Source: an uncultured Lachnospiraceae bacterium (GTDB lineage: Bacteria; Bacillota; Clostridia; Lachnospirales; Lachnospiraceae). From it: a stretch of DNA of 45,596 nt. The position numbers were made by a program, and so were the translations under genes. A model generated the notes under the pieces. It saw only the letters and a list, made by a program, of their open reading frames with translations, was not told the origin of the DNA and did no database searches. How positions within the stretch are numbered: the stretch's first letter is position 1; each line of letters opens with the position of its first letter. The stretch lies in contig CAJTZB010000002.1 in assembly GCA_910583815.1 (NCBI GenBank), positions 1 to 45,596 of the forward strand, read 5' to 3'. Positions 7,842 through 15,644 of this stretch are shown piece after piece.

Positions 7842-8849
7842 TTAACCAGCATTTCCAAAGCCGCTGAAAATCTCATCACAATTTTTATTGTGGTCAGTGA
7901 TATAACTTCCATATCCGGTTTCCGGATTAGGAAGAAACTCGACATAAATCCAAGCTTGTGTTGTGTGGTCTGCCAAAAAAACCTGAACCCAGTTGTCAGA
8001 TGCAGCAGTTGCATAAACTAACTGTGGCTTTACGGTAAAAGATTCGCTTTTTAAATCAGGTTCTGTGTACATAGTGATGCTGTCCAATAATGCCAAAGGC
8101 TTTTCGTACTCTGGTTCAAGCAGGATAGGCAGAAATTCGGAAATTTGCTCTTGCATTATATTCCCTGTTTCCGTGTCTTTTACAAGGAGGTATTCTATCT
8201 CTGTATTATAATAATGCCCCATGAGATTTCCCATGCACCCTGTCATCAGATAGGTGCCATTCCCGTAATATTGTGCTTTGCTGTAGCCTGGGTCTGTAGC
8301 AAAATAAAATAATTCTGCTTCTGCGATTTGCTTCCATGTTCCATCATAATAGGTGAGTGCCTCATAACTGAAATCACGAGTGAATTGGAAAATCAGATTA
8401 TAATAGCTGTCCTGGATGTCTGCATCTACAATCCAATAGGTTTCCCAATCTTGGAGGTGTTGTGAGTCAGTGTAATTGATATGTTCCCATTTAAAGCCTG
8501 TTTCTTGCTTTATCCCATTGATAAAAATCCCTTCTTCGCAGGTATAGAGATACTCCATGACTCCATCGCCGTTTAAATCAAGCGCGATTCCTTCACCGTT
8601 TTTTTGCCTGATTTCAGTCAATCCCTCTACAGTGACAAAGCAGTAAAGGATGCCGTTCTGCAACACGCCTGCTTCGGTTGGAGTTGGAGAAAGTGTCGGT
8701 GAAGGTGATGGTATAGGAGAAGGAGTATCAGTGGAAGGCTGTATTGTTGGCATAGGAGTTAGGCTAATATCTCGACTAGGGTTGGGATTGTCTTGGCAGC
8801 CGGAAAGGAAAAGCAGCACAGTAAGTAATAAAAAAGTAAATTTTTTCAT
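7842..8849 (-). CDS. Putative lipoprotein, long paralogue with SH3-like segment
   Basis: A 335-residue lipoprotein with lipobox LFLSGC, the same Pro/Ser/Thr spacer and the same DLNGDGVMEYLY domain as its neighbour. It adds a segment near residues 245-315 (ALLDSITMYTEP, then NWVQVFLADHTTQAWIYVEF) that resembles a bacterial SH3-like domain, often cell-wall or peptide binding. ATG 8849 is preferred because GAAAGGAG lies 5 nt upstream; a GTG two codons earlier overlaps that site. It lies between the NlpC/P60 gene and its short paralogue. The first third is almost identical at DNA level to the paralogue, which points to very recent duplication or gene conversion. Confidence 0.75.
   Translation of the reverse strand: MKKFTFLLLTVLLFLSGCQDNPNPSRDISLTPMPTIQPSTDTPSPIPSPSPTLSPTPTEAGVLQNGILYCFVTVEGLTEIRQKNGEGIALDLNGDGVMEYLYTCEEGIFINGIKQETGFKWEHINYTDSQHLQDWETYWIVDADIQDSYYNLIFQFTRDFSYEALTYYDGTWKQIAEAELFYFATDPGYSKAQYYGNGTYLMTGCMGNLMGHYYNTEIEYLLVKDTETGNIMQEQISEFLPILLEPEYEKPLALLDSITMYTEPDLKSESFTVKPQLVYATAASDNWVQVFLADHTTQAWIYVEFLPNPETGYGSYITDHNKNCDEIFSGFGNAG
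8509..8816 (-). repeat. 308-bp near-identical direct repeat, copy 2
   Basis: Partner of 7476-7783, within the long lipoprotein gene. Identity stops abruptly at both ends, and the flanking homologous parts of the two genes are clearly diverged. Confidence 0.95.
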
Positions 8850-8882
8850 AGGCACTCCTTTCAGAAATATGGATTTTTTGCA

Positions 8883-10445
8883 TTATTTCCAAGGGCTTCG
8901 CATTTCATAGACCGTTCCCATGAATTTGTCTGTGTCTACGGTTCTTGATAAAGTTTTGGCATCTGTATAGTCACGAAGAGCGGTTTCCATAATTCCCATT
9001 TTTGATTTGTCTGCAGCGGCCCATGAAATGAATAAAACAACATGCCCTTTTTTTACGATAAAATCCATTGATTGGATGGTATCCTTATCGACTTTTTTCC
9101 CATGATTCATAAAATCTCCTGTTCCCCATTTATAAGAGAAGCCATAAGCTGCTGATGCAAAACCGCTGCAGTCTAGTCCTGCTGTGCCGTTTATCTTTTC
9201 GTTGCCTTTAGTAAGGACATTGCCTGCTGTGCCGTCGGCAGCAATTGCCTCGTTGAAATTGGAACAGCCTGATGTGTTTGAAGTATACCGCGAGTCAAAC
9301 CCACCCCAACAGTAAGGAATTCCGGTCATTTCTACAGTCCCACCGTTATCAAGAAGACCTGCATCGACAATTTCTTGTATGTATTTAGGCAATTCTATAT
9401 TTGATGTTGTGTGGATATTATCAGAAGACAGTGTCCATGTCTGTGTGGCAATTAAATTTGCCCTGCTGAATACCTGCTCCCTTGTGAAAGAAGGAGCAGC
9501 GGCTCTGGAAGTACGCTCTTCTGCCAATGCTGCATACTCCTGAGCAAATGCAATTACTTTGTCAATCTGAGAATCACTGATGGTTCCTAGCGTTACTTTG
9601 CGGATTTCCAGATATTGTTCCGTAGGAATCATAAAATAGATGATGCCGTTTGTACCAATTTGCACATATTGGTTTGGACGACTGATAAATTCCTCCAGAG
9701 GAACCCTTGCGCTTCCTGCGGTAACGCCATCTTTACGGATGGCAACAATGTTAATTTCGCCAAGCAGCATACTGCTGGTAACTAAAGTTGTCTGCATTTC
9801 ATAGTGGCAAGCATCATCTGCGCCAATATACTTCGTATAAGAATTCTCTGGCATTTCAGAACGTTCCAATATGTGTGAACCAACGAATTCTAATGTCCCA
9901 TTTGAATTGTCATAAAACTGCATTTCGTGCCAGTCAGTTGCATAGATAAGTCCATTTGGCAATATGCCGATATTGCGTACAAAGTCCTCTAGTTTCAAAC
10001 CAAAGGAATCGACGAAGCCATTTGGGTAATAAATGAACAAAGTTACTTTCCCATTATATACCTCACATACATAAATAGTTCCATCTGGGGCAATGGAAAA
10101 GCATTGTGGTGCGCGGACAATGGGGAGGGTATAAGAGTCGGAATATACTCCGTTTATGTAATGGTTTATCCTTTTGTTTAGGGAGTCTAATATATAAATA
10201 GAGTTTTCATTTTCTACCCAGAAGGCTTCTGGGCCTGCTCCATCCCCCATGTTTAAGTAACTGTTGCAATACACTTTTCCGGTTTCTGTTCCGTATTCAA
10301 TTTTCAGTATGGTTTCTGCAAAGGCCTTTCCAGAAATTCCCCATGCAGCATCTCTGTCTTCTGCTGCATAAATTTTGAACGGTGTCATGCTGACTAAAAG
10401 GATAGATGTTAGAAGAAGAGCAGTAAATTTTTTTTGTGATTTCAT
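8883..10445 (-). CDS. Secreted beta-propeller protein with C-terminal NlpC/P60 domain
   Basis: A 520-residue exported protein. The signal peptide ends near AYAA-like residues 25-28 (KIYAAED). Residues about 60-290 show NHL/beta-propeller-type repeats (SIYILDSLNKRINHY; FSIAPDGTIYVCEVYNG; IGILPNGLIYATDW). A linker follows, and residues about 375-520 form an NlpC/P60-type domain with IPYCWGG, the catalytic Cys426 in GLDCSGF and His468 in KKGHVVLF. NlpC/P60 enzymes usually cut peptidoglycan stem peptides, so a wall-hydrolase role is likely, with the propeller as a binding platform (inference). It is first in the operon with the two lipoproteins, behind a consensus promoter and a leader of about 155 nt. 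Confidence 0.82.
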   Translation of the reverse strand: MKSQKKFTALLLTSILLVSMTPFKIYAAEDRDAAWGISGKAFAETILKIEYGTETGKVYCNSYLNMGDGAGPEAFWVENENSIYILDSLNKRINHYINGVYSDSYTLPIVRAPQCFSIAPDGTIYVCEVYNGKVTLFIYYPNGFVDSFGLKLEDFVRNIGILPNGLIYATDWHEMQFYDNSNGTLEFVGSHILERSEMPENSYTKYIGADDACHYEMQTTLVTSSMLLGEINIVAIRKDGVTAGSARVPLEEFISRPNQYVQIGTNGIIYFMIPTEQYLEIRKVTLGTISDSQIDKVIAFAQEYAALAEERTSRAAAPSFTREQVFSRANLIATQTWTLSSDNIHTTSNIELPKYIQEIVDAGLLDNGGTVEMTGIPYCWGGFDSRYTSNTSGCSNFNEAIAADGTAGNVLTKGNEKINGTAGLDCSGFASAAYGFSYKWGTGDFMNHGKKVDKDTIQSMDFIVKKGHVVLFISWAAADKSKMGIMETALRDYTDAKTLSRTVDTDKFMGTVYEMRSPWK

Positions 10446-10605
10446 AGCAACCCTCCAGTCTTATACAAGTATAACTAAATTGTAAAAAATGCTGCGGAAA
10501 GATCGTTTTTTGCTATGGGGTGAAAAGCACCTCCTTTCTGCTGTATTTGAGAGATTGTGATTAGATTCAGATAAATTGCGTTGTTGTGATTTTAGTCTTG
10601 CATTG

Positions 10606-10634
10606 ATTATACCATTTTCTGATTTGCATGTCAA
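10606..10634 (-). promoter_or_regulatory. Consensus sigma-A promoter for the NlpC/P60-lipoprotein operon
   Basis: On the minus strand TTGACA (10634-10629) and TATAAT (10611-10606) are separated by exactly 17 bp, a perfect match to the vegetative consensus. Transcription would start near 10599, giving a leader of about 155 nt before ATG 10445. Within the leader, near 10530-10542, lies GAAAGGAGGTG, a near-perfect Shine-Dalgarno sequence with no suitable start codon after it. The rest of the 10446-10827 gap is AT-rich with no gene that I can support. Confidence 0.85.
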
Positions 10635-10697
10635 TGATTGGAGAATTCTGAAAAAAACGGAAAAAAGAAAAATAAATATAGAAACAAAGCATTTAAG

Positions 10698-10726
10698 TTG
10701 ACAATTCATTTTCTATAAGCTAAAAT
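10698..10726 (+). promoter_or_regulatory. Sigma-A promoter of the LacI-type regulator gene
   Basis: TTGACA (10698-10703), a 17-bp spacer and TAAAAT (10721-10726) point towards the regulator at 10828. It is divergent from the promoter at 10606-10634, about 64 bp away. An AAGCTAAAATTAAGCTAA direct repeat overlaps the -10 and could be an operator (inference). Confidence 0.75.
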
Positions 10727-10827
10727 TAAGCTAATCGAAAGAGAAACAAATATATTTTTTTAGTTACATAATTTTGTATGCTAATGTCTAAATAAGAAAA
10801 AATGTTCTCGAAATGGAGGAATAATAC

Positions 10828-11835
10828 ATGTCTAAGCCTGTAAAAATGTCGGATATTGCTGCAAAACTGAATGTCAGTACAGTAACAGTGTCAAAGGCAC
10901 TGTCAGACCAAAAAGGTGTCAGTGATGAAATGCGTGACAGGATTAAAAAGCTGGCATTGGAAATGGGTTATCAGAAACCGGCGGTAAGGCATGAAGAGCG
11001 GAGCAGAAGCTTTAACATCGGAGTAATTGTTCCAGAAGGATATATTGAAAAATATGAGACGTTCTATTGGGAAATGTATCAGGAAATCAACAGGGATGCA
11101 GTGCATAACAACAGTTTTGTCATATTGGAGATTTTGAGCGGTGCTGATGAGAAAGCGATGGTTCCGCCGAAACTGTTAAAGGAAGGAAAGGTAAATGGAC
11201 TGCTTGTACTTGGCGGTATTGAAAGCAGTTATCTCCGGATGATTCGGGAACACTATTCGATTCCGACAGTATATATCGATTTCTATGATGCCTATGTCAA
11301 AGAAGACTCCATTGTTTCCAACAGTTTTTATGGAACTTATACAGTGACGAACTATCTGTTTGAAAAAGGGCATAAAAATATTGCGTTTGTCGGAACTGTT
11401 CTGTCTACCAACAGTATCACGGACCGCTATCTTGGCTATGTGAAGTCATTGCGGGAACATGGGAAAAAGGAGCGGGAAGAGTGGGTGATAGACGACAGAG
11501 ACGGCGAGCGCCGGTGCTATGATGTAATTGCGCTTCCGGAGGAAATGCCGACAGCTTTTGTGTGCAACTGTGATATGACAGCAAGCAAGCTGATTCGCAC
11601 ACTGAGAGAGGCAGGATACCGGGTGCCGGAGGATGTGTCAGTGGTCGGTTTTGATGATTTTCTTTATCCGGGGCTTTGCGATATTCCGCTTACGACATAT
11701 GCGGTAAATATGACCGGAATGGCGGAAGCCGGCGTGAGGCTGCTGCTGAAAAAAATGACCGGAAGGGAAACGAGCAAAGGGATGCATATGATAGAGGGAT
11801 ATTTTATAGAACGGAACAGTGTAAGAGAAATCTGA
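10828..11835 (+). CDS. LacI/GalR-family transcriptional regulator
   Basis: A 335-residue DNA-binding regulator. Residues 5-50 form the LacI helix-turn-helix (VKMSDIAAKLNVSTVTVSKAL) with the hinge helix just after. Residues about 62-330 form a periplasmic-binding-protein-like sensor domain (FNIGVIVPEGYI; NGLLVLGG; VVGFDDFLYPGLCDIPLTTYAVN). Start ATG 10828 follows a GGAGG site. Regulators of this family bind a sugar ligand that releases them from palindromic operators. It lies 3.6 kb upstream of the mannan array and could control it, though the AraC-type gene is closer. The sugar cannot be read from the sequence. Confidence 0.92.
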   Translation: MSKPVKMSDIAAKLNVSTVTVSKALSDQKGVSDEMRDRIKKLALEMGYQKPAVRHEERSRSFNIGVIVPEGYIEKYETFYWEMYQEINRDAVHNNSFVILEILSGADEKAMVPPKLLKEGKVNGLLVLGGIESSYLRMIREHYSIPTVYIDFYDAYVKEDSIVSNSFYGTYTVTNYLFEKGHKNIAFVGTVLSTNSITDRYLGYVKSLREHGKKEREEWVIDDRDGERRCYDVIALPEEMPTAFVCNCDMTASKLIRTLREAGYRVPEDVSVVGFDDFLYPGLCDIPLTTYAVNMTGMAEAGVRLLLKKMTGRETSKGMHMIEGYFIERNSVREI

Positions 11836-11857
11836 AGCCATTTGACCGGAGGGAAAA

Positions 11858-12313
11858 ATGATATTGGAACGCCTGAATCAAAATAATGTAGAAGAGTATA
11901 TTGCATATTTAAGAGAGGCAATGAAGGAAGAGCCTGATAAGATGACTGCGGAAACAGTCGATGAACAGGGGATAAAGAACAGGATTTCTGATCCTTTTTT
12001 TGCAGGGACTACATCTGTTCTTGCAAAAGAAGATGGCAAAGTGGTTGGGCGGATAGAATATCATTTTTACGGCTGTATGCAGGATGGATATAGGATGGCA
12101 TACGTAGACTGGGTTTATGTCCTGAAAGCCTACAGACACAGAGGAATTGCACGGATGCTTTTTGCAGAGTTTGAAAAAGACTGTCTGCAAAATGATATAG
12201 ACCAGTATTATTTGATCCGTGCAGCAAATGAAGAAGCCAATAGATTTTATGGAAATTTTGAAAGAGCGGAGTTAGATGATGCCCCTGTTCTGCGAAAATA
12301 TTTGAAAGTATAG
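11858..12313 (+). CDS. GNAT-family N-acetyltransferase
   Basis: A 151-residue protein of normal GNAT length. Strand-helix order fits the fold: residues about 50-70 (SVLAKEDGKVVGRIEYHF), then AYVDWVYVLKAYRHRGIARML near 83-103. That segment contains the R/Q-x-x-G-x-G/A acetyl-CoA pyrophosphate-binding motif in the form RHRGIA. It ends with an EANRFYGNF segment typical of the last helix. ATG 11858 follows a GGAGGG site, and the gene starts 22 nt after the LacI-type gene, so the two are probably cotranscribed. The acceptor substrate is unknown. Confidence 0.88.
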   Translation: MILERLNQNNVEEYIAYLREAMKEEPDKMTAETVDEQGIKNRISDPFFAGTTSVLAKEDGKVVGRIEYHFYGCMQDGYRMAYVDWVYVLKAYRHRGIARMLFAEFEKDCLQNDIDQYYLIRAANEEANRFYGNFERAELDDAPVLRKYLKV

Positions 12314-12379
12314 ATGCCATATTGGTAATTATGAGGTTAACGGCGCATGTCCTAGCATGACGGATGGAAGGATGGTCTG

Positions 12380-13150
12380 ATGGAAAAGAGAAAAAGGGTA
12401 GCGATTATAACAGGTGCAACGGGTGGCATTGGAAGAGAGTTTGTGCAGGTGCTTATGGAGGAAGAACTGGATGAGATTTGGGCTGTTGGGAGAAACGAGG
12501 AACGGCTTGCATGGCTAAGGAAGCAATATGGGGAGAAAATCCTCCCTATCCGTGCCGATTTGACAGATGCACAGGCATTGCTGTCAGTCAAAGCTTTGCT
12601 TACAGAGAACATATTGGTTTCTTACCTAATCAACAATGCAGGAATTGCACATATGATGCCGTCAAAAGAGTTTGAGGCAGACGAAATTGAGAAGACAATT
12701 TTGTTAAATTGCAATGTGCCGACAATACTGACAAATTATTGCATTCCCTATATGGAACGAGGGAGCAGAATTGTCAACGTGTCTTCTGCTGCCTCGTTTC
12801 AGCCGGTTCCTTTTATCAATCTGTATGCTGCTACAAAGGCATTTGAACACAGCTACTCTCGCGCCCTAAACATGGAGCTGAAACCGTTCGGGATTACTGT
12901 TACTGCGGTCAGTCCAAGCTGGGTGGATACGGATATGCTGCCAAAAGAAATAAACGGCGTCAAGGTGAAGTTTCCAGGAATGGTAAGTCCCATGAAGGTT
13001 GCGAAGCAGGCGATAAAAGATGCCAAAAAGGGAAAGGATGTCTCTGTCTGCTCTTTCTATGTAAAGTGCCAGCAGCTGAATGTGAAGCTTCTTCCACATA
13101 AGGCAGTGATGAGGATTTGGATGAGAAGCATAAAAAAGTACAATTTTTAG
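12380..13150 (+). CDS. Short-chain dehydrogenase/reductase (SDR)
   Basis: A 256-residue classical SDR. The NAD(P)-binding motif is TGATGGIG at residues about 11-18, NNAG follows near residue 84, and the catalytic Ser and Tyr-x-x-x-Lys appear as VNVSSAAS and YAATK near residues 140-156. The C-terminal part (SPSWVDTDML) fits substrate-binding segments of the family. ATG 12380 follows GGAAGGA. It would oxidise or reduce a carbonyl or hydroxyl group in the cytoplasm with an unknown substrate. Its stop overlaps by 4 bp with the stop of the convergent AraC-type gene. Confidence 0.9.
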   Translation: MEKRKRVAIITGATGGIGREFVQVLMEEELDEIWAVGRNEERLAWLRKQYGEKILPIRADLTDAQALLSVKALLTENILVSYLINNAGIAHMMPSKEFEADEIEKTILLNCNVPTILTNYCIPYMERGSRIVNVSSAASFQPVPFINLYAATKAFEHSYSRALNMELKPFGITVTAVSPSWVDTDMLPKEINGVKVKFPGMVSPMKVAKQAIKDAKKGKDVSVCSFYVKCQQLNVKLLPHKAVMRIWMRSIKKYNF

Positions 13151-14028
13151 CGTTTTTTTGCCCGATACACCGCAGGTGTTCTCCCTGTTACCTTCTTAAA
13201 GTGATGAATAAATTGGTTTGTGCTCTCATAGCCGACCTGATAGCCGATTTCATGGATTTTCAATGTAGTTTCTGTCAGCAATACCCTTGCTTTTGAGATG
13301 CGTGCCGTATGCAGGTACTGCAGAGGCGGTAAAAAATAATATTCTTTAAACTCACGGCAGAGCCGGTAGCGATTGATGCCGGACTGCCGTTCTAGTGCTT
13401 CTAAAGAAATATCTTTAAAGAAATTTTCATCCAAATATTCCTTTAATTGACGCAAATAATCCGGTATGACAATACTGCTTTCAGAAGAAGAGGAGTATTC
13501 CACAAGCTCCGAGAGCAGGTCTGTAATCATTCGGTGAAAAGCGAATGCAGACAGAGTCTGTGCACCGTCTGGCAGCAGTGGGCGCAGATAGCCAAACAGT
13601 CCGGAAGCTGTCAACGAAGGAAGAAACAGCGCATTATTTTCCTGAAGATGTTCATAAAAGCATGGCATGGCAGAGCCGTTCAGATAGAGCAGGTCGTATT
13701 CGAGGGAAGAAGAGGCGGAGAAGGAAAAACCGTTTTTGCAGTCAAATAGCAAAAAACAGTTGGCAGAGAGAGCATAGTGCTGTTCTCCTGCTGTCAGGCT
13801 GCCGCTTCCTTGGGCGGTGTAGAGTATTCCGTAGGAAGGGAGAGGGGCAAACGACAGGTGCAGCCCGGCAGGCATTCTGATGTGACCGCCTGCTAATGGG
13901 TAAAAAAGATAGGCGGAAGGTTTACTGTCTCCGGCAGCATTTTTAGGTAAATAATAGGTAATTGGCATGGATGCCGCGGCGGAAGGAGATTCTATAAGTG
14001 AATGCATCAGTAAGTTTAAAAATGCCAT
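13147..14028 (-). CDS. AraC-family transcriptional regulator
   Basis: A 293-residue regulator. The N-terminal half (to about residue 165) resembles an AraC-type cupin ligand-binding domain (HIRMPAGLHLSF; YALSANCFLLFDCKNGFSF). Residues about 190-290 hold the double helix-turn-helix of the family (LKEYLDENFFKDISLEALE; SGINRYRLCREFKEYY; KIHEIGYQVGYESTNQFIHHFKKVTGRTPAVYR). It is divergent from the epimerase/GH130 operon, sharing a 416-bp AT-rich intergenic region. It is therefore the best positional candidate for the mannan-array activator (inference). Start ATG 14028 has AAGGAGG upstream. Confidence 0.92.
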   Translation of the reverse strand: MAFLNLLMHSLIESPSAAASMPITYYLPKNAAGDSKPSAYLFYPLAGGHIRMPAGLHLSFAPLPSYGILYTAQGSGSLTAGEQHYALSANCFLLFDCKNGFSFSASSSLEYDLLYLNGSAMPCFYEHLQENNALFLPSLTASGLFGYLRPLLPDGAQTLSAFAFHRMITDLLSELVEYSSSSESSIVIPDYLRQLKEYLDENFFKDISLEALERQSGINRYRLCREFKEYYFLPPLQYLHTARISKARVLLTETTLKIHEIGYQVGYESTNQFIHHFKKVTGRTPAVYRAKKR

Positions 14029-14302
14029 ACTTGCCTCCTTGTTACAAGTTTTATATAAGAAAATGAAAAATCATTGTATATTTTGCATTAACAAAAATAC
14101 GAATTATAAAATCAAGAACTATAAATAGTATATATCATAAAGATAATAAAATCAAGTAAAAATAGATTAAATAGATTAAAAATGAAGTAATAAGTTAAGT
14201 AATGATACAAAAAATAAAAATTTTTTTATACAATATTGCTAAAAATAAAAAATAAAAATTAGTAAAAACAAAGAAACAGCTAGAAAAAACAAGAATCATT
14301 GA

Positions 14303-14428
14303 TTGAATACAATAATAAGTGATGATTAAATAGGAATATGTATTACAATTAAATTAACCCCAAATACTGTAGGGAACTTGTGCCGCTGCACAAAGTTCCC
14401 TTTCGGACTAAAGGCCGTCTATGACGGC
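14303..14428 (+). promoter_or_regulatory. Putative promoter and structured leader of the mannan operon
   Basis: The 14029-14444 gap is extremely AT-rich up to about 14355 and then turns GC-rich. A weak promoter is TTGAAT (14303-14308), 17 bp, TTAAAT (14326-14331). The leader then holds a stem-loop at 14372-14400 (GGGAACTTGTGC pairing with GCACAAAGTTCCC, one bulge) and a second hairpin at 14414-14428 (GCCGTC-tat-GACGGC). The first is followed by only TTTC, so it is a poor terminator; it could be a protein-binding or stability element. An imperfect palindrome (AATCATTGATT, near 14294) could be an operator. Confidence 0.4.
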
Positions 14429-14444
14429 GGAATGAGAGGTTGGA

Positions 14445-15623
14445 ATGAAAACGGCAATGAACACAGAAATGGAACAACACTTAAAAGAGACGCTGCTGCC
14501 GTTTTGGGAGGGGCTTAGGGATACCGCGTACGGCGGCTATTATGGCTTTGTGGGAACAGATTTAAAGACAGTGCCGGAATCGGAAAAGGGATGTATTTTG
14601 AACAGCAGGATACTCTGGTTTTTCTCCAATGCTTATCTTGCTTTAAAGGATGAATCAATTCGGCCGTATGCCGAGCATGCCTATCAGTTTCTGATGGAGC
14701 ATTGCATGGATGAAAAAGAAGGGGGTGTGTTCTGGTCGGTAAACTATGACGGAACCCCGCTTGATACTACCAAACATACATATAATCAAGCATTTGCAAT
14801 TTATGCACTTTCTTCTTACTATGATGCATTTCATGAAGAAGAGGCGCTGAAGGCAGCATTTGAACTGTTCCGCCTGATTGAGTTAAAGTGCAGAGATGAA
14901 GTCGGATATAAAGAGGCACAGAGCAGGGAATTTTTTGCGGTAAGCAATGAAAAGCTTTCCGAGAATGGAGTTATGGCTGACCGCACAATGAACACGCTTC
15001 TGCATGTGTTTGAAGCATATACGGAACTTTACCGTGTAAGCGGACGACAGGAGACTGCGGAACGGCTGAAATGGATGCTTGATACGATTGCCGGAAAGAT
15101 ATTCAATCCGGAGAAAAAACGGCAGGAAGTTTTTTTTGACAATCAGATGAACAGCCTGATTGACCTGCATTCGTATGGGCATGATATTGAAACAGCGTGG
15201 CTGATAGACCGCGGCACAAAAATTCTTGGAGATGAGGTATATAAAAAGAAAATGGGGCCGATTACCGGGGCGCTGGAGGATATGGTTTACCAAACAGCGT
15301 ATACGAACCATTCGCTTGCAAATGAATGTGAACATGGGACAGTAAACGAGCTTAGAATCTGGTGGGTACAGGCGGAAGCGGTCGTCGGTTTTTATAATGC
15401 ATGGCAGAAACGCCCACAGGAGACAAAATTTAAGGAAGCATCCGAGGATATTTGGAGATTTATCAAAGAGCATGTGATAGACCACCGTGACGGTGGAGAA
15501 TGGTTCTGGTGTACAGACAAAGACGGAATGCCGGATACAAACCGGCCGGTTGTAGAACCGTGGAAGTGCCCATACCACAACGGCAGGATGTGCATGGAAA
15601 TCATGCGGCGCATGGCAGAATAA
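14445..15623 (+). CDS. Cellobiose 2-epimerase (AGE family), probably acting on mannobiose
   Basis: A 392-residue cytoplasmic protein of the N-acylglucosamine 2-epimerase fold ((alpha/alpha)6 barrel). Family marks are GGYYGFV near residue 30, an LNSRILWFFSNAY segment, HSYGHDIETAWL near residue 240 and CPYHNGRMCMEIMRR at the end with His378. His in HDIE and His378 correspond to the general acid/base pair of known cellobiose 2-epimerases. In mannan loci the enzyme converts beta-1,4-mannobiose into mannosyl-glucose, the substrate of the next gene's product. It is first in the operon, 22 nt before GH130_1. Start ATG 14445 follows GAGAGG. Confidence 0.92.
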   Translation: MKTAMNTEMEQHLKETLLPFWEGLRDTAYGGYYGFVGTDLKTVPESEKGCILNSRILWFFSNAYLALKDESIRPYAEHAYQFLMEHCMDEKEGGVFWSVNYDGTPLDTTKHTYNQAFAIYALSSYYDAFHEEEALKAAFELFRLIELKCRDEVGYKEAQSREFFAVSNEKLSENGVMADRTMNTLLHVFEAYTELYRVSGRQETAERLKWMLDTIAGKIFNPEKKRQEVFFDNQMNSLIDLHSYGHDIETAWLIDRGTKILGDEVYKKKMGPITGALEDMVYQTAYTNHSLANECEHGTVNELRIWWVQAEAVVGFYNAWQKRPQETKFKEASEDIWRFIKEHVIDHRDGGEWFWCTDKDGMPDTNRPVVEPWKCPYHNGRMCMEIMRRMAE

Positions 15624-15644
15624 CAGGCTTGTAAGGAGGAAACC

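Noticed and set aside
10461..10709. Small minus-strand frame upstream of the NlpC/P60 gene
   Set aside because: It would span the consensus promoter and leader and has no proper ribosome site before its ATG.
14372..14403. Rho-independent terminator or T-box in the mannan leader
   Set aside because: The stem is followed by only TTTC and no T-box sequence elements were seen; kept only as an unassigned stem-loop.
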